Positions 25,236 through 34,089 of a DNA stretch of 52,031 nucleotides are shown here, one piece after another. The notes below the pieces were generated by a model. That model made no database searches and was not told the origin of the DNA. It saw nothing but the letters and a program-made list of their open reading frames with translations. The translations under genes were made by a program, and so were the position numbers. The stretch's first letter is position 1. The number at the start of each line of letters is the position of its first letter. This stretch comes from JAHLMO01 sp038997305 (GTDB lineage: Archaea; Aenigmatarchaeota; Aenigmatarchaeia; CG10238-14; SpSt-28), in the NCBI GenBank assembly GCA_038997305.1, contig JAWAZZ010000005.1, positions 1 through 52,031 of the forward strand. The letters run 5' to 3'.

Positions 25236-26657
25236 ATGCTACCTATAAGTGATAAAAATATTAATGAATCAAATATTATGGAAAATAAAATAAAAGAATC
25301 TAATCAGAGCTTATTAGATTTAGTTAAGTCTCTAAATTCTTCTTTGTTCCACTCGGAATTCCTAGAAGAAGATTTAAAGCTAATAGATGAAAAAATAAAC
25401 CTTATAATTAAAAAGACAAAGGTAAATGATATTAGTACAACTGAAATTACAAATAAAATTCTTGAGATTATTAAGAGATATTCCGATGACGTCGAAGCCT
25501 TAAAAAATATAATTAAAATTTTTGCGAATTGGATTATTTATTTAACAGAGCATGAGAATTACGATAGTTTTTATCAAAAGTTAAATTTTATCCTAAAAGT
25601 TTTTTCTGATGTGGATATTAAAAAAATTATAAAGGAATACTCAGAAATAAATAGCGAGATTTCTCAATTTTTAATAAACTCTTTGGAGAATATAATTCCG
25701 TTTAGTGACGAAAAAAAGTTAGAATATTTTATTAAAATATTTTCTCATAGAGGTATAAAAGAGTTTATAAGAGAGTTTTCTCCATCTCACATTTCTTTTC
25801 TTAACTTATTCTTTAATCTGTTGACCAAGCAAATACTCTATATTAAGGAAGAAACAACTATAGATTTTCTCATAGAAACATTTTCTGAAAATAGAGTAAA
25901 AGAAATGTTTAGAAAATATTTAGAAGTTGGTAAAAATTTTGAAAGCGAAATTGATTGGGTGTCAAGAGTTGTGGATCCAATGCTTTGGATATTAGTAAGA
26001 TATGTAAGAGAAACAAAAGATAAAAAAGTTGTAAACCTTCTTACAGAGACTCTTTCAGATTATGAAATCATTGAATTTATTCAAAAAAATTACAAAAAAC
26101 ATCCTGGAATTATATTTGATATTATTCACAATATATCACAAATAGCAAAAAGAACAAAAAGTTTCGAATTAACAAAAGAAGTATTAAAAATCATAAACTC
26201 ATATAGTGAATATAGCGAAATTTTAAGCGAAAAACTAGAAAGTTTGATATATTCCATTGTATTTAGAAAAGAAGATTTTGATATAATTATTAAAAATCTC
26301 TTGGACGTTTTCTATGATAAAGGAGTTGGTACCTATCTGTTAAGAAATTTTACCATGGAGGAAATAACAGACATCATCTTAAATTATTCACAAATAGTTA
26401 AAAATGAGGGAATAAAAGGAATTAATAAAATTGTTGTTAGCAGATATTTTGGAATAATTCCGACTCTTCCAGACTTCGAAAATAAATTAAAAGATCTATT
26501 TAAGGAGAGATATGGAATTGATCCAAGGAACACAACATACGCAGAATTAATAAATATAATTAGAAGTTTCAAAAATCTTGGAAAGGATAAGAGAAGGAAA
26601 GATTCATTCAAGAAAGCACTAGAACTATTATTCGAAGATAAATATTGGGAAGATTAA
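25236..26657 (+). CDS. Helical-repeat protein, 473 aa, first gene of cassette copy 2
   Basis: Paralogue of the 624-aa protein at 16963, with the same all-helical architecture of roughly 45-residue units (for example KVFSDVDIKKIIKEYSEI, then FLINSLENI) but fewer of them. It ends in the same ALELLFEDKYWED tail, which lies in the 916-bp identical block. The N-terminus is asparagine- and serine-rich and starts at a clear ATG. Repeat number differs between the copies (473 against 624 aa) and the bodies are diverged, so only the 3' end was homogenised. Likely a protein-binding superhelix; the partner is unknown. Confidence 0.8.
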   Translation: MLPISDKNINESNIMENKIKESNQSLLDLVKSLNSSLFHSEFLEEDLKLIDEKINLIIKKTKVNDISTTEITNKILEIIKRYSDDVEALKNIIKIFANWIIYLTEHENYDSFYQKLNFILKVFSDVDIKKIIKEYSEINSEISQFLINSLENIIPFSDEKKLEYFIKIFSHRGIKEFIREFSPSHISFLNLFFNLLTKQILYIKEETTIDFLIETFSENRVKEMFRKYLEVGKNFESEIDWVSRVVDPMLWILVRYVRETKDKKVVNLLTETLSDYEIIEFIQKNYKKHPGIIFDIIHNISQIAKRTKSFELTKEVLKIINSYSEYSEILSEKLESLIYSIVFRKEDFDIIIKNLLDVFYDKGVGTYLLRNFTMEEITDIILNYSQIVKNEGIKGINKIVVSRYFGIIPTLPDFENKLKDLFKERYGIDPRNTTYAELINIIRSFKNLGKDKRRKDSFKKALELLFEDKYWED

Positions 26658-27528
26658 TCTATTAAACAATATTTAAAAGAAATGGAAAAGTATGGAATTA
26701 ATGTTGAAAAATTAAAAGGAAGTGTTTGGGTTTATAGAGTTGATGGAGAAAAATTAGAAAATATAAATGTTGATAGAAATATTTTATTAAGAAATTTTGT
26801 AATTGCATTAGTTGGTTCTAGAGATTCAAACAAAGAAAAAGAAGCATATAATTTAGTTATTAAATTTGTAGAAAAAGAAAAATTAAATAGAGCTATTGGT
26901 TTAGTAAGATCTAATAAAGAATTGATTAAGAAAATTCTCGAATTATATAAACAAGATAAAATAGAAGAAATATTGAAAGTATTAGAAGAATTTTCAGAAA
27001 ATTATAAAGATAAACAATCTGGAGAATTTTTGCATGATATAGTTCAAGTTATAAAGAATTATAAACCAGGAAGAATTAGTGGAAACTATTTAATAGGATT
27101 CTATGGAAAACATGTTGTTAGTATGTTTAGTAATTATTCAACAATGTGTTGTGCTTTATTGCCAGAAGGTGCAAATAGGTATGCGGCAGTAACATATATT
27201 TTAGATCCTAGAATTGTTTTAATTTCATACAAATTTGTTAATGAATTTGAAAAAGGAAAAGAATTATATGCTGTAAGAGAAGAAGGAGAAGTTGATGGAA
27301 TTGTTATTGCATACATAGCAAAAAGAGCAGATACTAATGAGCCAATATTAATTGTTGATAGTGTTGAAGGTGGAAGAGAATTTAGAAACTTTGTTGAAAA
27401 GAATTATAAGTTAATTAAACAAGATATTGAAAGAGTTGCAAAAGAAATTGGATGTAAATATGTTGTATATAATGTTAAAACATTTAATGAAACACCTAGA
27501 GTTTTCTTAGAAAAGATTAAAAAAGAAA
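26613..27528 (+). repeat. 916-bp identical block, copy 2
   Basis: Direct repeat of 18793-19708. It covers the last 14-15 codons of the 473-aa gene, the 24-nt gap and the first 282 codons of the 330-aa gene. It ends abruptly inside the coding frame, the mark of a conversion tract rather than a clean gene duplication. The intervening 6.9 kb holds rpl14, rps17, rpl39e, dys and alaS, so a deletion by recombination between the copies should be lethal. Confidence 0.95.
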
Positions 27529-27674
27529 TAAAAGTTAGTAAAATAAAAATAGATATAATAGGTGATTCAAAAATACCTTACGCATATTCTAAGAGATATA
27601 GACAATATCTAGAAATTTTTAATGGATGGAACGTACCAAAAGGAATTATTAAAGGATATATATACAAAATATGA
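26682..27674 (+). CDS. Duplicated conserved protein, 330 aa, copy 2 (function unknown)
   Basis: Residues 1-282 are identical to the protein at 18862. The last 48 residues (from IKVSKIKIDI) are only about half identical, but end in the same NGW...PKG...GYIYKI pattern. The middle carries STMCCALLPEG and the strand-helix region described for copy 1. The stop overlaps the start of the 385-aa gene (ATGA), as copy 1 overlaps the GNAT gene. The conserved core with a variable 3' end and a variable downstream partner suggests an adaptor or core component of a modular system. Confidence 0.85.
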   Translation: MEKYGINVEKLKGSVWVYRVDGEKLENINVDRNILLRNFVIALVGSRDSNKEKEAYNLVIKFVEKEKLNRAIGLVRSNKELIKKILELYKQDKIEEILKVLEEFSENYKDKQSGEFLHDIVQVIKNYKPGRISGNYLIGFYGKHVVSMFSNYSTMCCALLPEGANRYAAVTYILDPRIVLISYKFVNEFEKGKELYAVREEGEVDGIVIAYIAKRADTNEPILIVDSVEGGREFRNFVEKNYKLIKQDIERVAKEIGCKYVVYNVKTFNETPRVFLEKIKKEIKVSKIKIDIIGDSKIPYAYSKRYRQYLEIFNGWNVPKGIIKGYIYKI

Positions 27675-28828
27675 ACGAATACGAAATTTATGACATAAGA
27701 GTAAAGGCCTTCTTAGCAATAAATAAGTATAACGGTATATCCAAATTCATAAGGCCTCAAGACATTTTTAGACATATTTATGGAATTGATGGAGAATCTC
27801 ACAGAATTATAATAATAACAGATAAAGGAATTTTTTCCTTACCTATTCTTGAAAGAAGAGACGTATTCTATGCACAAAGAGAAAAGTATCCTGAAGCAAT
27901 AATAGTTTATGATAACGATGGAAAGCCAAGTTATAAACTTACTGAACTTAGAATATATAGACCTTCGATAATCAATTATATTTTTAAAATTGCAATTGGT
28001 CAAAATAACAATAATCTTTTAATTGAGATTCCATCACAGTTTCTTAACAACGAATTAATACAAAACCTAAGTATACCTAAAATAGAGTGGAGATCAAAAC
28101 CTTACAACTTAGAGGAATGTTATCCATATGCCTCTATTATTAAATTTGGACATGAAATGAGAAGAAAAACAATTTGTGAATACGATAATTTCGAAAATTC
28201 AAATGAAAATTATAGATTATTTCAGTTGATTTTATTTGATTTAGAGCCTCAAACATCTGTTTCATACACACTTTTTGGTCCCAATGAAAAAGAAAAAATA
28301 GATCAAAGAGATTTTGATAGAAAACTTTTTTTAAAAGACCTTAAAGAGCTTAAAATAAAAGAGGATGAAATAAAAATTAGGAGTAAAGAAATTTTAGAGA
28401 AAGTTGTTGAGAAAATTTTTAAAATATCTTGCAAACCTGCAGATTTTGGAGTATATCAAATTAGTTATAATTACAAAGAAGAGGAAATAAAGTTTATTGA
28501 TATAGCATCTGGTTTAGACTGTATAAATCCCAATTTGAACAGAAACACTTTGATAAAAGCTTTGAAGAGATTATTGTTTCAAACGTCAGAGGAATTAAAA
28601 GAAAGTTTAATAAGATTTGAAGAGACAGCTATAGGTTATGATAATAGTGTGTCAGAAAAAATTAACTTTTTTAGAAGAATTGTTGAAAAGGAATTAGGAA
28701 AAATTTTTGGCAAATATTATAAAGATGTTTATGAAATCGCAAAAAGCTACGATCCTTATGACTTTCCTTCTAGATGTGTTGAAAGTGCTTATAGATATTT
28801 AGAAAAATATAAAATTGTTTCTAACTAG
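27671..28828 (+). CDS. Unknown protein, 385 aa, third gene of cassette copy 2
   Basis: I do not recognise it. It is soluble alpha/beta with no signal peptide. The N-terminal third is strand-rich (RIIIITDKGIFSLPILERR), and the C-terminal part contains CKPADFGVYQISYNYKEEEI, then FIDIASGLDCINPN and long helices. The 'strand, FIDIASG, N' layout is faintly reminiscent of a degenerate kinase-like fold, which is not enough to assign one. It overlaps the 330-aa gene by ATGA and replaces the GNAT gene found at this place in copy 1. Confidence 0.72.
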   Translation: MNEYEIYDIRVKAFLAINKYNGISKFIRPQDIFRHIYGIDGESHRIIIITDKGIFSLPILERRDVFYAQREKYPEAIIVYDNDGKPSYKLTELRIYRPSIINYIFKIAIGQNNNNLLIEIPSQFLNNELIQNLSIPKIEWRSKPYNLEECYPYASIIKFGHEMRRKTICEYDNFENSNENYRLFQLILFDLEPQTSVSYTLFGPNEKEKIDQRDFDRKLFLKDLKELKIKEDEIKIRSKEILEKVVEKIFKISCKPADFGVYQISYNYKEEEIKFIDIASGLDCINPNLNRNTLIKALKRLLFQTSEELKESLIRFEETAIGYDNSVSEKINFFRRIVEKELGKIFGKYYKDVYEIAKSYDPYDFPSRCVESAYRYLEKYKIVSN

Positions 28829-28832
28829 TTTT

Positions 28833-28973
28833 ATGGAAGATGAAGAAATTGAAATTTTATTAAAGAAATATAAAATATTAAAAGAAATTTCAAAATTTTT
28901 AAAGGTTGAAGAAGATAAAATATTAAATACTTTGAAAAGATTTAAAAATGAAATTGAAAAAAATCAAAAATAA
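28833..28973 (+). CDS. Small charged helical protein, 46 aa
   Basis: This short frame starts 4 nt after the 385-aa gene stop and ends 1 nt before the convergent tyrS stop, filling the gap exactly. It encodes two amphipathic helices (EIEILLKKYKILKEISKFLK and EDKILNTLKRFKNEIEK), the kind of compact helical hairpin seen in small DNA- or protein-binding partners. Its spacing suggests translational coupling. There is no family assignment, and at 46 aa it could be chance in AT-rich, A-heavy sequence. Confidence 0.5.
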   Translation: MEDEEIEILLKKYKILKEISKFLKVEEDKILNTLKRFKNEIEKNQK

Positions 28974-28974
28974 T

Positions 28975-30075
28975 CTATCTAGTTATTTGAGCATTTTTAA
29001 CTATTTCATAAAGTTCTCTAGCTTTCCCTTTTTCAAAATGATTTCTTATTGGTTCTAAAATTTCGTTAAGATATTCAACAACAGAATTCTTTAAATCTAA
29101 AGGATGAATTTTACCTTCAACATATAACCTTTCTAGTTCTTCATAACTCATTATTTCCAAATTTCCACCATATTTTTCTTCCCTCTTTATAATCATTCTG
29201 TCAAATTTTCTAAATATTATATATTTACATATTTCCAAAATTGGATTTAATTCTGCTTGTTTTGGTGGGCAATAAGCACTAAGAATTTTCCTTTTTATAT
29301 CTTCATAGCTATCATGAATGAATATTGCAGTTTCTGGTTTACTTTTACTCATTTTTAAGGAAATCTGTTGATTTATTTTTTCATCCTCATCAAACCTTCC
29401 CATTTTTGCACCTGCTTGTAAACCTAATAACAAATGATGATGAATGGCAATTGGTTTTTTTCTTCCGAGAATTTCTGCTACCTCCCTAGCTAACATATTT
29501 GCTTTTCTTTGATCCATCCCCAATTGACATATGTCAACGCCTTGCTTATTATTTAGCATGAAAATATCAGTAACTTGCATTAGTGGATAGATAAGTAAGC
29601 TAGGGTTTTTAACTTCTATACTTTCTCTACCTGCAATGGTTACTGCCCTTTTAACTCTGTTTATAGTTACAGCTTTGGAAATTTTTAAAAATGTTTCCCA
29701 ATATTCACTATCTTTTATTAAATCACTATTCCAGACAAACTCAACCTTATCAACTTTCATACCACAAGCTTTCCATCCTTCAATAAAATATTCACCAGCT
29801 TTTCTTATGAGCTCTATATTTCCTCCAAACTTATTGTTTAAAAATGCAAACCAATCTGCTATATAAATTATAAATCTTATTCCTGCATTAATAAAGTCGT
29901 TTGTTTTTATCGCTCTTAATAATCCGCTGCCTAAATGCATCAATCCACTAGGTTCAAATCCGTCATATGCAACTATATCTTTTTTTGTTTGCAACAATTC
30001 TATTAACTCTTTTTCTGTAACTATCTCTTCTGTTGGAGGTAATTTAATTAGTTTTAATCTCTCTTCTAAATCCAT
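28975..30075 (-). CDS. tyrS: Tyrosyl-tRNA synthetase
   Basis: Class I synthetase of the archaeal/eukaryal TyrRS type. The HIGH-equivalent is GLMHLG (near 43-48); QVTDIF and GVDICQLGMDQRKANMLA form the tyrosine and dimer region; KMSKSKPETAIF is the second ATP motif. It charges tRNA-Tyr. At 366 aa it is complete and includes a short C-terminal anticodon region. The start codon lies 25 nt from the divergent orc1/cdc6 start, so the two promoters must overlap. Confidence 0.96.
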   Translation of the reverse strand: MDLEERLKLIKLPPTEEIVTEKELIELLQTKKDIVAYDGFEPSGLMHLGSGLLRAIKTNDFINAGIRFIIYIADWFAFLNNKFGGNIELIRKAGEYFIEGWKACGMKVDKVEFVWNSDLIKDSEYWETFLKISKAVTINRVKRAVTIAGRESIEVKNPSLLIYPLMQVTDIFMLNNKQGVDICQLGMDQRKANMLAREVAEILGRKKPIAIHHHLLLGLQAGAKMGRFDEDEKINQQISLKMSKSKPETAIFIHDSYEDIKRKILSAYCPPKQAELNPILEICKYIIFRKFDRMIIKREEKYGGNLEIMSYEELERLYVEGKIHPLDLKNSVVEYLNEILEPIRNHFEKGKARELYEIVKNAQITR

Positions 30076-30100
30076 AAAATTGTTAAAATCTAAAAAATTT

Positions 30101-31132
30101 ATGGATATTTTGGAATATTTAGATGAAAATTATATTCCTGAAAATTTGCCGTTCAGAGAAAATCAAATCAGAATAATAAAGGAAAAAATAGAAAAATATA
30201 GCAGAGGATTTAATCCTAGCTATCTCTTAATATTTGGAAGTAGTGGTTTAGGAAAAACAGCTAGCGTTAAATTTGTTTTCAAAAATCTTTTCATTCAGAA
30301 TGTTAGATTCGTATATATAAATGCTTTTTTGTATAACACTCTAAATTCGTTGTTAGTTAAAATAGCCGAAGAACTGAAGTTAGGAATAAATTTTAAGGGA
30401 TATTCTAATGAAGAAATTATTAATTTAATTTTTGGCAATCTTAAAAACACAAACACAAAACTAGTAATATGTATAGATGAAGTAGACAAAATAAAAGATT
30501 TGAATGAAACATTGTATATATTTGCTAGATTAGAATCGTTATTAAATTTCAGGCCTTATCTTATTTTAATATCAAACACGAAGGATTTTATCCTAAATTT
30601 AGATCAAAGAGTTTTAAGTTCATTAGTTTTTGATGAATTAGAATTTAAACCCTATACTATCGAGCAATTAAAAGTTATTGCCGAAGAAAGAATTAAGCCA
30701 ATTTTTGGCAATAACTATGATAAATCTGTACTGACTTTAATCGCTAACGAATGCTATAATAATGGAAGTGATGTTAGAATAATACTTAAAATTTTAAGAA
30801 AAGCAATAGAAGTTTTAGAAGAAAGAGGAGAAAACAGATTGAGCATAGATATTATAAAAGAAGTTGTTAAGGATTTTCAAAAGAAAGTTCCAAAAATAGA
30901 AATAAAAAATCTAGAAATAAAAGATGAAAGACAAAAAGAAATTTTAGAAATTCTAAAACAAAAAGGAAGAGAATATACCTCAGAACTTTTTAAAATTATA
31001 AATCAGAAATATGGAATCAAAAAGAGAATGTTTAACTATTTGATGAAAGACCTTATAAATAAAGGATTAATAGAAATAAAAAGGGAAAAAGGAGTTAGAG
31101 GAAGTAAGTTTATCGCATACTTAAAGGTTTAA
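30101..31132 (+). CDS. cdc6: Orc1/Cdc6 replication initiator
   Basis: AAA+ ATPase followed by a winged helix. Walker A GSSGLGKT lies at about 46-53, Walker B VICIDEVDK near 122-130, a sensor-1-like ISNTKD near 155, and sensor-2 region NNGSDVRIILKILRKA. The C-terminal winged helix spans about 265-343. It recognises replication origins and loads MCM. The frame could begin at a TTG (30080), but the ATG at 30101 was preferred because the AT-rich sequence at 30082-30100 is needed as promoter. Archaeal origins often adjoin this gene, but there is no room here. Confidence 0.94.
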   Translation: MDILEYLDENYIPENLPFRENQIRIIKEKIEKYSRGFNPSYLLIFGSSGLGKTASVKFVFKNLFIQNVRFVYINAFLYNTLNSLLVKIAEELKLGINFKGYSNEEIINLIFGNLKNTNTKLVICIDEVDKIKDLNETLYIFARLESLLNFRPYLILISNTKDFILNLDQRVLSSLVFDELEFKPYTIEQLKVIAEERIKPIFGNNYDKSVLTLIANECYNNGSDVRIILKILRKAIEVLEERGENRLSIDIIKEVVKDFQKKVPKIEIKNLEIKDERQKEILEILKQKGREYTSELFKIINQKYGIKKRMFNYLMKDLINKGLIEIKREKGVRGSKFIAYLKV

Positions 31133-31137
31133 AATAG
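31128..31137 (+). promoter_or_regulatory. TATA-like box of infB
   Basis: TTTAAAATAG begins 27 nt before the infB ATG (31155). With archaeal initiation about 25 nt downstream of the TATA box, the transcript would start at or next to the start codon, that is, be leaderless. Similar boxes occur 20-30 nt before several other starts in the window. It overlaps the last codons of cdc6. Confidence 0.5.
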
Positions 31138-31154
31138 TTTTTCTAAGCATTTTT

Positions 31155-32888
31155 ATGGAATTGAGAGCTCCCATAATTACGCTAATGGGTCATATAGATC
31201 ATGGGAAAACATCTCTAGCAGATGCCATAAGAAATTCTGTAGTTGCACAAAAAGAACCTGGACAAATTACTCAACACATTTCTTCGACATTCATACCAAA
31301 AAATGTTATAGAAAAAATTTGTGGAAACTTGCTAAAACAATTCAAATTCGAAATAAAGTTTAATGGTATTTTGATTATAGATACTCCAGGTCATGCTGCC
31401 TTTGTTCATTTAAGAAGAAGAGGCGCAAACATTTCTGATTTAGCTATTTTAGTTATAGATATTATAGAAGGTATTAAAGAGCAAACTGAAGAATGTTTAA
31501 AAATTTTGAAAGAATATAATTTACCTTTTTTAATAGCTCTGAACAAAATAGATAGATTACCAAATTGGAAAAATTCTAATTCTTTATCGTTTTTAGAAAG
31601 TATAAAGAACCAAAATCAAAATACTTTATTCGAATTAGATAAAAGACTCTATGAAATTGTAGCAAAGTTATACGAATATGGATTTAACTCAGAAAGATTC
31701 GATAGAATTACAGATTTTAAATCACAAATACCAATAGTACCGATATCAGCAAAAACAAAAGAAGGGTTAGCAGAATTACTTCTAATAATTAGTGGATTAG
31801 CACAAATATTTTTAAAGGATAAACTTTATCTTTCAAAAGAAGGAAAAGGAATTGTTTTAGAAATTAGAGAACAAAAAGGTTTAGGAATTGTTGCAGATTG
31901 TATATTGTATGACGGAATTTTAGAAAAGGGGAATTATATTGTAATAGCGAGCGAAGAACCAATAGTTACTAAAGTAAAGTTTATTTTGATGCCAAAAGAA
32001 TTAAGAGATTTAAGATATGAAAAAGAGTTTATTTACGTAGATAAAGTAGTTGCTGCTAGCGGAATAAGAATTTTTGCTGAAAACTTGGAGAATGTTATAG
32101 CAGGTAGTGAGTTCAGAGTTGTTAAAGATGAAAAAGAAATTGAAAAATATAAAAACGAATTAAAAACAGAATTTAAAGAAATTATTTTCAAAAAAGAAGA
32201 AGATGGAATAATAATAAAAGCGGATACATTAGGAAGTTTGGAAGCACTAATAAATATTTTTTCTAACTCAAATATTCCAATCAAAAAAACTGGAGTAGGA
32301 AAATTAAAAAGAGAAGACATTCTAGAATTCGATTTGATAAAAGACGAAAAGTATAAAATTTTAGTTTTGTTCAATGTTGAAATTAATGAAGAGGAGGAAA
32401 AAATTTTAAAAGAAAAGAAAGTAAAAGTTTTTAAATCTAATGTAATTTATAGATTGATAGAAGATGTTGAGAAATATATAGAAGAACAGAAAGAAAAAGA
32501 AATACAAATAATGCTCTCTAAAGTAAATAGGCCTGCAGTAATAAAAGTCTTAAAAGATTATATATTTAGAAGAAGCGACCCAGCAATATTTGGAATAGAA
32601 GTTTTAAAAGGTTGTCTATACAAAGGGACTAAACTAAAAAGAGAGAAAGATGGAAAAGAAGTCGGAATAGTTAATGATATTCAAAAAGAAAATAGGAGCA
32701 TCGAATTTGCAAAAAAAGGAGAAAGAGTTGCTATAAGTATTCAAAATGCTGTTGTAGGTAGAACGTTTGATGAAAACGACATTTTAATTTCAGATTTAAA
32801 GAGAGAAGATATAGAAGTTTTGAAAAAATACTTTGAATATCTTAGTGAAGATGAAAAAGAACTGCTAAAAGAATGGAAGATAATTTAG
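31155..32888 (+). CDS. infB: Translation initiation factor aIF5B (IF2 homologue)
   Basis: GTPase with G1 GHIDHGKT at 12-19, G3 DTPGHAAF near 76, G4 NKID near 130, and switch-region HISSTF. Beta-barrel domain II and the chalice-linker C-terminal domains follow. At 577 aa it equals the compact archaeal form without the long eukaryal N-terminus. It promotes subunit joining and initiator tRNA positioning. It is followed by a HAD gene overlapping by 16 nt and then pcm, which form a probable operon. Confidence 0.96.
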   Translation: MELRAPIITLMGHIDHGKTSLADAIRNSVVAQKEPGQITQHISSTFIPKNVIEKICGNLLKQFKFEIKFNGILIIDTPGHAAFVHLRRRGANISDLAILVIDIIEGIKEQTEECLKILKEYNLPFLIALNKIDRLPNWKNSNSLSFLESIKNQNQNTLFELDKRLYEIVAKLYEYGFNSERFDRITDFKSQIPIVPISAKTKEGLAELLLIISGLAQIFLKDKLYLSKEGKGIVLEIREQKGLGIVADCILYDGILEKGNYIVIASEEPIVTKVKFILMPKELRDLRYEKEFIYVDKVVAASGIRIFAENLENVIAGSEFRVVKDEKEIEKYKNELKTEFKEIIFKKEEDGIIIKADTLGSLEALINIFSNSNIPIKKTGVGKLKREDILEFDLIKDEKYKILVLFNVEINEEEEKILKEKKVKVFKSNVIYRLIEDVEKYIEEQKEKEIQIMLSKVNRPAVIKVLKDYIFRRSDPAIFGIEVLKGCLYKGTKLKREKDGKEVGIVNDIQKENRSIEFAKKGERVAISIQNAVVGRTFDENDILISDLKREDIEVLKKYFEYLSEDEKELLKEWKII

Positions 32889-33478
32889 CAATAAAAATTT
32901 ATATAATTGATGTTGACGGAACTTTAATACCATTATCTCCACTTTTTAAACTTATCAAAAAATATAAATTAGATGATATAGTTTTTTACCCAAACAGAAA
33001 TTACTATAAATATGAAGATAAGATAATTAGAAAGTTTTTCTTTATAGTCGGAAATCTTATATCTTCAATAACATCGTATTTAGCATACATCTCTATAAAT
33101 AAAAAAGATAGAGTTTATTACGAAAGTTTATTTAGATTTGTTTTTGAAAGGTTATCTGAAAATAATAATAGTCTAATATTAATAGTTTCAAGATCTTATA
33201 CTGCTAGATTTGCGTTTGATAACATAATAAGGCAACTACAAAAGAAAAACAGAAATCTTAGATACTACACGATTTTTGGAAATTTAAAAAAAGAATTCCT
33301 AAAAAGAATAGTTAACTACTTGGAAAACAATAGTAAAATTGGTTTAAAAATAATTATCATAGAAGATAATCCGAAAGAGGTAGAAGATATTAATAGCTCT
33401 GATAGAATTAAGAAATTTTTAGTAGATAATCCTAGAGAAACCTATGAAAAACTTCTATTAGAATTATATGGCAGATAG
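32873..33478 (+). CDS. HAD-like phosphatase, 201 aa
   Basis: Motif I IYIIDVDGTLIPL lies near residues 9-21, motif II around ILIVSRSYT (near 102), and a motif-IV-like IIIIEDNPKEVEDI near 163-176. The lysine of motif III is not obvious, and the middle is a helical cap of about 65 residues. Probably a small phosphohydrolase or a protein keeping the fold. It overlaps infB by 16 nt and pcm by 11 nt, so expression is tied to both. The substrate is unknown. Confidence 0.72.
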   Translation: MEDNLAIKIYIIDVDGTLIPLSPLFKLIKKYKLDDIVFYPNRNYYKYEDKIIRKFFFIVGNLISSITSYLAYISINKKDRVYYESLFRFVFERLSENNNSLILIVSRSYTARFAFDNIIRQLQKKNRNLRYYTIFGNLKKEFLKRIVNYLENNSKIGLKIIIIEDNPKEVEDINSSDRIKKFLVDNPRETYEKLLLELYGR

Positions 33479-34088
33479 TCCAAAAGAATTAGCAGAAAAA
33501 TTGCTTTCGCTAGGAATAATAAAAAGAAAGGAAGTTTATAATGCCTTTCTAAAAGTTGATAGAAAACTATTCGTACCAGAAGAATTAGAAGATTTAGCAT
33601 ATGTAGACATGCCCCTGCCAATATCAAAAGATGCAACAATTTCAGCGCCACATATGCATGCAATATATTTGGAAGAATTAGAATTAAAAAAGGATGATAA
33701 ATTTTTAGAAATTGGATTTGGCTCTGGAATTCTTTTAGCATATGCTCACGAAATAACTAAAAGAGAAGTATATGGAATTGAAATAGATAAAGAAATTTTT
33801 GAATTTGGAAAAAGAAACTTAGAGAAATCTGGATATATTGAAAAATGCAAAATATTTCTTCGAGATGGGAAATATGGCTTGGAAGAATTTGCACCATTCG
33901 ATAAAATTGCTGTCAGTGCTGCTTGTAAAGAAATTTCTAACCATTGGATACAGCAGTTAAACAACAATGGAATTCTTTTAGTTCCTATAATCGAAAATAA
34001 TACTCAAAAACTCTACAAAATAATTAAGAAAAAGAATAAGTTAGAAAAAAAGTTTATCTGCGATGTTGCTTTTGTAGAAATAAGATAA
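33468..34088 (+). CDS. pcm: Protein-L-isoaspartate O-methyltransferase
   Basis: The Rossmann methyltransferase carries the PCMT order: KVDRKLFVPEE and AYVDMPLPI, then ISAPHMHAIYLEEL, SAM motif I LEIGFGSGILLA (near 85), VYGIEID as motif post-I, and the later NNGILLVPI strand. It methylates isoaspartyl residues in damaged proteins to begin their repair, a common need at high temperature. At 206 aa the length is normal. It ends 1 nt before the convergent hisS stop. Confidence 0.93.
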   Translation: MADSPKELAEKLLSLGIIKRKEVYNAFLKVDRKLFVPEELEDLAYVDMPLPISKDATISAPHMHAIYLEELELKKDDKFLEIGFGSGILLAYAHEITKREVYGIEIDKEIFEFGKRNLEKSGYIEKCKIFLRDGKYGLEEFAPFDKIAVSAACKEISNHWIQQLNNNGILLVPIIENNTQKLYKIIKKKNKLEKKFICDVAFVEIR

Positions 34089-34089
34089 C

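Noticed and set aside
18793..27528. The 916-bp repeats as ends of an insertion sequence or composite transposon
   Set aside because: No transposase, terminal inverted repeats or target duplications; the enclosed genes are core housekeeping genes and the block ends lie inside conserved coding frames.
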